NCBI RefSeq assembly: GCF_048569485.1
Contig: NC_134354.1
Location: forward strand, 396,252,170 to 396,316,169
Length of the DNA stretch: 64,000 nt
From: Anomaloglossus baeobatrachus
Taxonomy: Eukaryota > Chordata > Amphibia > Anura > Aromobatidae
Direction of reading: 5' to 3'
Shown: piece after piece, positions 50,101 through 59,100 of the stretch
Layout: each line of letters begins with the position of its first letter
Position numbering within the stretch: position 1 is the first letter of the stretch
Made by a program: the position numbers and the translations under genes
The notes under the pieces: generated by a model
The model's database searches: none
What the model saw: the letters and a program-made list of their open reading frames with translations, nothing else
What the model was told of the DNA's origin: nothing

Positions 50101-53100
50101 ATCATATAATTTGGGCGATCTTTTTCTATGTTAAAAAAGGAACAGGCTAGGCAAGGCTTAGAGGCCATGCGACCTGTTGATCCACCCCGAATAATGCTCA
50201 GAGGCAGAGTGGTGGCTGAGGATGCAGTTGTAGACGTGCTACCAGTACTCCGACTCTGTCCAGGAAGGCGCAAGGTAACTTCGTCATCGTTGCATCCTCC
50301 TCCACCACCTCTGTTGACCTCCTTGAGTGCCTGACTGTGGGTTGACAGTAGGTGGGATCTAGAACTTCATCATCAATTGTTGTGTTTGCACTCCCCTCCC
50401 CCTCAGACCGAGCCTCTTCTTGCCCTGACCGAATATTTAAGTTGTCATCCCAATCGGGTATCTGCGTCTCATCTTCATCAGTATGTTCCTCATTGTCTAT
50501 AACCACAGGTGTTAGTTTGTGACAAAGGGTCAACATTATGCTCAGAAACTTGGTCCTCACGGCCTGAATCAGTCACAAAGGTTCTGGACATCACTGCAGA
50601 CCATTTCCTGTTCTGTACTCACTGTAGCTTGGGAGCAGACCTCTGATTCCCAGGCTATAGTGTGACTGAACAGCTCTGCAGACTCAGCCATCTCAGTTCC
50701 ACCATACTGTGCAGGGCTGATGGAGACTTCAGAGCTGGGAGAAAGCAAGTTTGATTGGGATGACAACTCAGAGGACTGGTGTTTTTTGGATGCGGTAGTT
50801 GAGGTGGAGGAGAGGGCACTTGTTGGACCACTTGAGATCCATTCAAGCATTTTCCTTTTTTGGCCATCATCTACCTTTGTTCCTGTTCGTGTCCGTAAAA
50901 AAGGGAGCACATCGGATTGTCCACGGTAAGTAGTAGACATCTTACTTTTGCTGGTAGATGGTCTCTCTTCAGCAGATGATAATGGAGCTTTGCCACCTTC
51001 CCCACGGACAAAACCTTTTTTGCCTTTTCCACCACGCCTCTTCCCCTTTCCACCAGCATCTGTCATTTTGCCACTCATGTTGATTGCGACAAGATTGGAC
51101 TGAAAATGTGGTAGTAAAAATTGAGAGGTGGTGTAGATTGCAGTGGTGGTCTAGCTTTATTAACAGCAGAATAATAAAGAATAAATATCCCTGACAATGC
51201 AACTACGGCCCTTAAACTGGCAGCAAAAATTGCTAGTATAATGGCTTAGTTATAATGAGTTGGAGTGTGCAATGCAGGCAGAGGTGCTGCAAATGTCTTT
51301 GCACTAGTGGGACTATAGCAAAGTCCAATAGCCACGTTTAGGAAGCCACTAGGTACACTGAGTGTTTGCTAGTATAATGGCTTAGTTATAATGAGTTGGA
51401 GTGTGCAGAGGACAGGAGGGTACAGTGCCAGGATTGTGGGGCTCTGGGTAGAGGAAAGGAAGCCTGCCTTTCTATTCCCTCCTAATAGGGAAATGCAGGG
51501 AGGAAATCCCTGACCTTTGCTACACAGACGCTGTCGCTGTTTTCAGGACCTGTCACCTATGGCTCTGACCCTACCGGTTTGAGCCCTTAAAAGGACTGAT
51601 AGAAAGTGCTCTCCCTAAGCTGTCCAGCGCTGTGTATGGAGCGCATACAGCTGTATCAGCGATAGGACAAAGGACGGAGCTGCGACAGTGATGTCTGACA
51701 CCAAAGACGCAGAAGAGATAATGGCGTCCTGGAGGAAAATGTCCGGTTTTATAATGCAGGGACATGTGACATGGACATCCTATCACACATGCCGTTGCTT
51801 CTCTGGCTAAAAGTCCACTTAGCTGTGTGTGTGTCTGGGATTGGCTGACATGCTGGCCCGCCCCACAAGACGCACGCGCTTAGGGAAGGAAGACAAGGAA
51901 AAAAAAAAAAAAAAAAAATGGCGATCGCCATTATAGAAACAGCAGTGATCTGAAGGCGCTGTTCCCGCACACTATACACTGAAATGTCATAATAGTGTGA
52001 TTCACAGAGTAACTTACACTATTACAGCGGAAACCAAGCTAGGAATTAGCTGTTTTTTTGCTGCTAGAACCGTTCTCGAACGTTTCTAGAACTATCGAGC
52101 TTTTGCAAAAAGCTCGAGTTCTAGTTCGATCTAGAACAGGCCCCAAAATCACTCGAGCCTAGAACTGGAGAACCTCGAACCGCGCTCAACTCTACCCAGG
52201 ACATTCAGCAACAACCGGTGACCTCACAGCAGGGGCCAGGTTGTTGCTGGATGTCACACACTGCAACATCACTGCTACGTCTCAAACGTCGTGCCTCAGC
52301 AGCGATGTTGCTTAGTGAGACCTGGCCTTAACACTTCTGTCATCATTTTCTGAGATCCTCTCAGTTGATTTAAGAACACAGCTCATATCAAAGTTGAATG
52401 TGCAAGGAAACACAGCTTGTAGAAAACAATATTGTGCAAAGCTTTTAATTAAAAGCCCATTTAAAAATTTCTCTATAGATTGACAACCCCTTTATGGCAC
52501 AGCTGATAATTCCATCACCTATGCAACACCAAGGAAATCCTGAAAACATGCACTGTTGCTGGGCCTGGAGGACTGGAGTTGGGGGGAACACTGCCTTGAA
52601 TTGGTAAAGTGGCAGGCGCACGAGTTGTGCACAAGCATCCTCCTCCACTTGATTTCTCACCTAACGCTTCAAACTGTCAAATAGGAGAGAAATGGCCTCT
52701 TAAGCTCTCCCCAGGTCACCCGCCTTAAAGGGAAGGTATCGCGTTTTTTTTATTTTTGTATTAAAAATAGTGATTATGAAAGCAAGTATTTCTAATACAA
52801 AATGAAAATCGCAGCTTTAGTTTTTATGTAATTCTTATTTTACTGGAGGCACTGGGGGCTGCCATGCTGGATTTGCCTTGTGTGTAATGACAGTAACGCC
52901 TTCCTTTATGGCAGCCCCTGTGCATAGACTGATAGTCGGGCTCCGACCCCATGCCATACGTTACAGTGGGCGTCTGCTGTGACAAGGACGCGCCCCCTGG
53001 GCTGTCCAGAACACAAGAGGGAGGAGTTCAGCACCATTATTGTGGAGCTCACAGCGTGTGCTGTTTGCTCCACTTTACCCCTGTCAACCGCCGGGATGTG

Positions 53101-56100
53101 TGAGTACGGGCCGCCTCCCCTCCTTACTGTCTCCGATGACATCCCATCCTTCCGTTCTCCCCAGCCCCTGCTCTGCCCCAGCTACTGCCGCCGTTACCGT
53201 CCCCAATGACGCCCCCCTCCCTCCGTTCTCCCAAGTCCCCCCTCTGCGCGCGCGTGCGTGTCACAAGGGCCCCATCAGGGGTGATTGTGTGTATGTGCAC
53301 GCGCGCGCCACTGCATGTGAGTACCTGTGTGTGTACCGGTGATTCTGTCTGCTGAGCCGTGTATCTAATCCTCTGTGTGATACTCCTGCTGTCCTTGGTG
53401 ACATTTTAGGGTACCTTCACACTTTAGCGATGCAGCAGCGATCCGACCAGCGATCTGACCTGGTCAGGATCGCTGCTGCATCGCTACATGGTCGCTGGTG
53501 AGCTGTCAAACAGGCAGATCTCACCAGCGACCAGTGCCCAGCCCCCAGCGACGTGCAAGCGACGCTGCGCTTGCACGGAGCCGGCGTCTGGAAGCTGTGG
53601 ACACTGGTAACTAAGGTAGACATCGGGTATGGTTACCCGATGTTTACCTTAGTTACCAGCGCACACCGCTTAGCGTGTGGAGGGAGCAGGAGCAGGCACT
53701 GGCAGCATGAGAGCTGCGGAGGCTGGTAACGAAGGTAAATATCAGGTAACCACCTTGGTTACCCGATGTTTACCTTGGTTACAGCTTACCGCAGGCTGTC
53801 AGACGCCGGCTCCTGCTCCCTGCACATTCAGGATTGTTGCTCTCTCGCTGTCACACACAGCGATGTGTGCTTATCAGCGGGAGAGCAACAATAAAAATAA
53901 CAAAAAAAAAAAAACGAACCAGCACTGTGTGTAACAAGCAGCGATCTCACAGCAGGGGCCAGATCGCTGCTCAGTGTCACACGCAGCGAGATCGCTAATG
54001 AAGTCACAAAAAACGTGACTCAGCAGCGATCTCAGTAGCGATCTCGCTGTGTGTGAAGCACCCCTTAGGCATTTCTGGTCACCATGGAAATGGCTGTGCA
54101 TTGTGTCCTTACATGTCATTCTCTGTTATCTGTTGTAAACACTCAGATTAGGAGGGGGGAGGCGACACACACAGGAGAGCAGACTCCTCCCACTTTACGG
54201 CAGGCTGTAATCTGAGCTTTTTATACAGTGGAAATTCAGTAGGATTTCAGAAGCTGCTCCCCCTAGTGTTTAACAGTGGAAAATATCAAACTTTAATTTT
54301 TTTTTTATATTTTGCACAATTAAAAAAAAATAATTTAAACAAAACATTTAAACATTTATACATTTTTTTCAGTTATTTTTTTGACGATACCTTCCCTTTA
54401 ACCCTATTAGAGCGCCATCCCCCCTCCCCCCTTAATCGCTGAAAATGGTGAGCGCATGCACACTGCGCAGAGAGCAGTCTCATCTGGCACTCTGCAAGGA
54501 GTGCGTGTGCGGTGACGTCAGTGAGGTTACCACAGGTCACACTGCCCTCTGTGTGAGCCTGAGTGTGATCTGCAGTAACCTCTTTAAGGACACTGCAGAC
54601 ACTCCTCAGCTGCACTTCCAGTATAAGGGGATGTGTTCTCTGAGCGTGCCACCCACGTGCTGGAGGACGAGTCATCGTGGATTTTGGCAGACCTGGATTA
54701 GGGATTTTGCAGGGAAATAAAATAAATTGGTGAAAAAGACATTATACATCTCGCAGGTTCGCTTTTGGGGAGTATGTTAGAATCCCCGGATTTTTTTAAA
54801 TTTATCTTTGTTTGGGAGGGGGGGTGGGGGGGGGTTATTGTGAGAAAAAAAAACATAAGTAACGGAGTGTTTTCTCCTTTTTTCTGTGTTACTAAGGTTG
54901 GGTATCCGATAGACACCTCTACATTACTAACCCCTTGGGCTTGATGCCAGCTGACATTACACAGCTGGCATAAACCCCATACCGCACCAGGGCAATGGGA
55001 TGAGCCACTTCTGGAATGGCTGCAGATTGCCATGGGCCTCACCAGGCTGAATACCAGCCATAGCTTTACCTTGGCTGGTGATCCAGTTTGGGGGGGGGGG
55101 GGGGGATAAGGGGGAAGCACTTTATTTTAAAATAATTTATCTAATATAAATTGAAAAAACAATGTGTGTTTTGGATTACCTACCAGTGTGCCATCTGCCC
55201 AGGTACCTGCACACACAGGCATCCTGTCACATGCCTTGAGTGTGGCAGGTGGAGAGCAGTGCCATCTGCCAGAGAACATGCACATACAGCCCACCCCAGT
55301 CCTCCTAACCGTAGGCCCTCTGCCCAGGTGCATGTGTGTCGGGCCTGAGGCTTCAGTCGCCACAGGGTACTGTGTCTGAACTGGGTGCAAAAAACCTAAA
55401 AAAAAACATCACTATGGGGAGATAAGGTATGCACACCAGTGACTATGGAAGGGGAATACATGGAAGCAGAAACTGCTGTGTGAATACTGACATGAAAAAT
55501 TCAATAGCTATTTGTATGAATGAAATGTGAAAAATGGAACCTGCATTACTGCCATGAATATATGAATAAAGAGAAATTTAGCTACTGAATTGATCAATGC
55601 AATAGAGCCCCAACACTACGCCAAAGTATTTCTCTACGTTGGGGTCCCTAGCTTGTGTGTGTCCTCTCATGCAGTTAAAAAAACTTACCGTGTATGGGAG
55701 GCTGAGACCCAGGCTATATATACGATGTGGATTGGCAATAGGTGTGTATGGGGAGGGTTCACAAACGAAAAACTACTAACATTAAGGAATAACGTTTGGA
55801 ACTCCATTCTATGTCTGAACTGGGTGCAAAAAACCTAAAAAAACATCACTATGGGGAGATAAGGTATGCACACCAGTGACTATGGAAGGGGAATACATGT
55901 AATAGCAGAAACTGCTGTGTGAATACTGACATGAAAAATTCGTAGTGTTGGGGCTCTATTGCATTGATCAATTCAGTAGCTAAATTTCTCTTTATTCATA
56001 TATTCATGGCAGTAATGCAGGTTCCATTTTTCACATTTCATTCATACAAATAGCTATTGAATTTTTCATGTCAGTATTCACACGGAAGCAGAAACTGCTA

Positions 56101-59100
56101 TGTATTCCCCTTCCATAGTCACTGGTGTGCATACCTTATCTCCCCATAGTGATGTTTTTTTAGGTTTTTTGCACCCAGTTCAGACATAGAATGGAGTTCC
56201 AAACGTTATTCCTTAATGTTAGTAGTTTTTCGTTTGTGAACCCTCCCCATACACACCTATTGCCAATCCACATCGTATATATAGCCTGGGTCTCAGCCTC
56301 CCATACACGGTAAGTTTTTTAACTGCATGAGAGGACACACAAGCTAGGGACCCCAACGTAGAGAAATACTTTGGCGTAGTGTTGGGGCTCTATTGCATTG
56401 ATCAATTCAGTAGCTAAATTTCTCTTTATTCATATATTCATGGCAGTAATGCAGGTTCCATTTTTCACATTTCATTCATACAAATAGCTATTGAATTTTT
56501 CATGTCAGTATTCACACAGCAGTTTCTGCTTCCATGTATTCCCCTTCCATAGTCACTGGTGTGCATACCTTATCTCCCCATAGCCACAGGGTACTGCACC
56601 TCACTTAAGGTGTGGTACTCATCCTGGATCCAGAGGAGGTAGTCAACGATCCACTACACACAAAAAACTCATACATACAAACAGGTTGCCCTCCCCATTG
56701 GGGACCGGGCTAGGGTCGGGTGTTAAGGTAGTCACCAAACATGGGGGGGGCTATCACCCACTAGTGACAGGGACCCGGGGGAGGAGCGGCCACCAGGGGG
56801 AGTTAGGAGCTAACGTTGAAGTAGAGAGTTCTCCAGCAGGAGAAGACAGGAGCGAACTGGTTTCTCGGAAGCTAATGTGGGATGTAGGAGACAATACGGT
56901 TGCCGAGGGGAGAGCTTCATTGCTCCCTCAGGACGGCGCACCTCAGGGTGCAGAGCCCTAGGTTGGAACAGACTTCACATTGTATCACCAGAATCTGCAC
57001 GACAGGGGGATTGTATGTCCCTCTGGCCCCCACAAGATGCCGGAGCACAGTGGCACACAGGGTCCAGAGTCGTGATCAAGGTCAGGCCCCATCACAGATA
57101 CGCGTCACCTGGACACGGGATGGGAGTCAACACAAGAACCAGGGTCCCCAAGCAGCTTCAGGCCACAGGGATCCATCTTTTAAAAGCATAAAGGAGGAAG
57201 GGCCCACAGAGAAACGTATCTGTTTTGACCTCCAAAGGATCCGGGATCAGCTGGGGCCCATGACGGCAGAGACCAGTACTCTGAGGGCAGCACTTAAACT
57301 GTGAGGAGAAAAAAAAAAGAAGAAGACGACCTGGACCCGTAGCAGCTGACTCAGCCATTTTATTACCGGCACCTCGCACTTCGGCGCCAACAGCCACTAC
57401 TACCTCAATCATCCTCCCTGGGGCCCGCTCCACCTGTGTGGACAGAACCACCCTTGCTGCGACACCATCCGCCCCGGAGGCCAGCAACAACAGCAGCAGC
57501 GGCTAATCCCTGGCCGTGTACCACAGGTGGCGTCACAAGACAACTACAACTCCCCTTAGCCACCATCATGCCACCATTCCCATTCTCCATCCACCCATCA
57601 CTTTTTGTGGGCACCTCGGGGTCACGTAACTGGGCAGGGCCAACCCGTGAGATCCCCTGACCCTTCACCAGCCCAGTGACAAGTACCCCCCCCCCCCCCC
57701 AGGCCCCGTGGGGAGCTCCACATGCACAAACAGGCACCCTGTCACATACCCTGAATGTGGCAGCTGGAGAGTCGTGCCATGTGTCCTGGTACATGTGAAT
57801 ACAGCCCTACCTAAGTACAGTCACATATAGGCACCCTGTCCGGCAGGTGGAGAGCCGTGCCATGTGTCCTGGTACATGTGAATACAGCCCTACCTAAGTA
57901 CAGTCACATATAGGCACCCTGTCCGGCAGGTGGAGAGCGGTGCCATGTGTCCTGGTACATGTGAATACAGCCCTACCTAAGTACAGTCACATATAGGCAC
58001 CCTGTCCGGCAGGTGGAGAGCGGTGCCATGTGTCCTGGTACATGTGAATACAGCCCTACCTAAGTACAGTCACATATAGGCACCCTGTCCGGCAGGTGGA
58101 GAGCGGTGCCATGTGTCCTGGTACATGTGAATACAGCCCTACCTAAGTACAGTCACATATAGGCACCCTGTCCGGCAGGTGGAGAGCGGTGCCATGTGTC
58201 CTGGTACATGTGAATACAGCCCTACCTAAGTACAGTCACATATAGGCACCCTGTCCGGCAGGTGGAGAGCGGTGCCATGTGTCCTGGTACATGTGAATAC
58301 AGCCCTACCTAAGTACAGTCACATATAGGCACCCTGTCCGGCAGGTGGAGAGCGGTGCCATGTGTCCTGGTACATGTGAATACAGCCCTACCTAAGTACA
58401 GTCACATATAGGCACCCTGTCCGGCAGGTGGAGAGCGGTGCCATGTGTCCTGGTACATGTGAATACAGCCCTACCTAAGTACAGTCACATATAGGCACCC
58501 TGTCCGGCAGGTGGAGAGCGGTGCCATGTGTCCTGGTACATGTGAATACAGCCCTACCTAAGTACAGTCACATATAGGCACCCTGTCCGGCAGGTGGAGA
58601 GCGGTGCCATGTGTCCTGGTACATGTGAATACAGCCCTACCTAAGTACAGTCACATATAGGCACCCTGTCCGGCAGGTGGAGAGCGGTGCCATGTGTCCT
58701 GGTACATGTGAATACAGCCCTACCTAAGTACAGTCACATATAGGCACCCTGTCCGGCAGGTGGAGAGCGGTGCCATGTGTCCTGGTACATGTGAATACAG
58801 CCCTACCTAAGTACAGTCACATATAGGCACCCTGTCCGGCAGGTGGAGAGCGGTGCCATGTGTCCTGGTACATGTGAATACAGCCCTACCTAAGTACAGT
58901 CACATATAGGCACCCTGTCCGGCAGGTGGAGAGCGGTGCCATGTGTCCTGGTACATGTGAATACAGCCCTACCTAAGTACAGTCACATATAGGCACCCTG
59001 TCCGGCAGGTGGAGAGCGGTGCCATGTGTCCTGGTACATGTGAATACAGCCCTACCTAAGTACAGTCACATATAGGCACCCTGTCCGGCAGGTGGAGAGC

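Larger units (their letters stand above)
46684..52194 (-). mobile_element. hAT DNA transposon, 5.5 kb, near-complete and young
   Basis: Perfect 8-bp duplication CCCAGGAC at 46676-46683 and 52195-52202. Termini TAGAGATGAGCGAACC and the inverse TAGAGTTGAGCGCGGT. Subterminal DNA is full of CGAAC/GTTCG inverted motifs. The transposase is on the minus strand in four overlapping or adjacent frames (51078 down to 47363), the same direction as the host gene MYCBP. A tandem duplication of about 230 bp (copies at about 47012-47110 and 47241-47345) lies downstream of the coding region. Confidence 0.9.
46127..52328. mobile_element. Harbinger-like MITE, family A (copy 7), split by a hAT
   Basis: Ends AGGTACCGTCACACTAAGAC and the inverse AGGCCAGGTCTCACTAAGCA, flanked by TAA (46124-46126, 52329-52331). 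About 557 bp of the MITE lie left and about 126 bp right of the hAT at 46684-52194. Internal GGTTACCCGATATTTACC cassettes and a GGGTTAATTACCC palindrome (near 46430) match other copies. Confidence 0.75.

Noticed and set aside
50569-51078. An independent host nuclear protein
   Set aside because: It lies fully within the hAT termini and the 8-bp duplication, in line with the other transposase frames.
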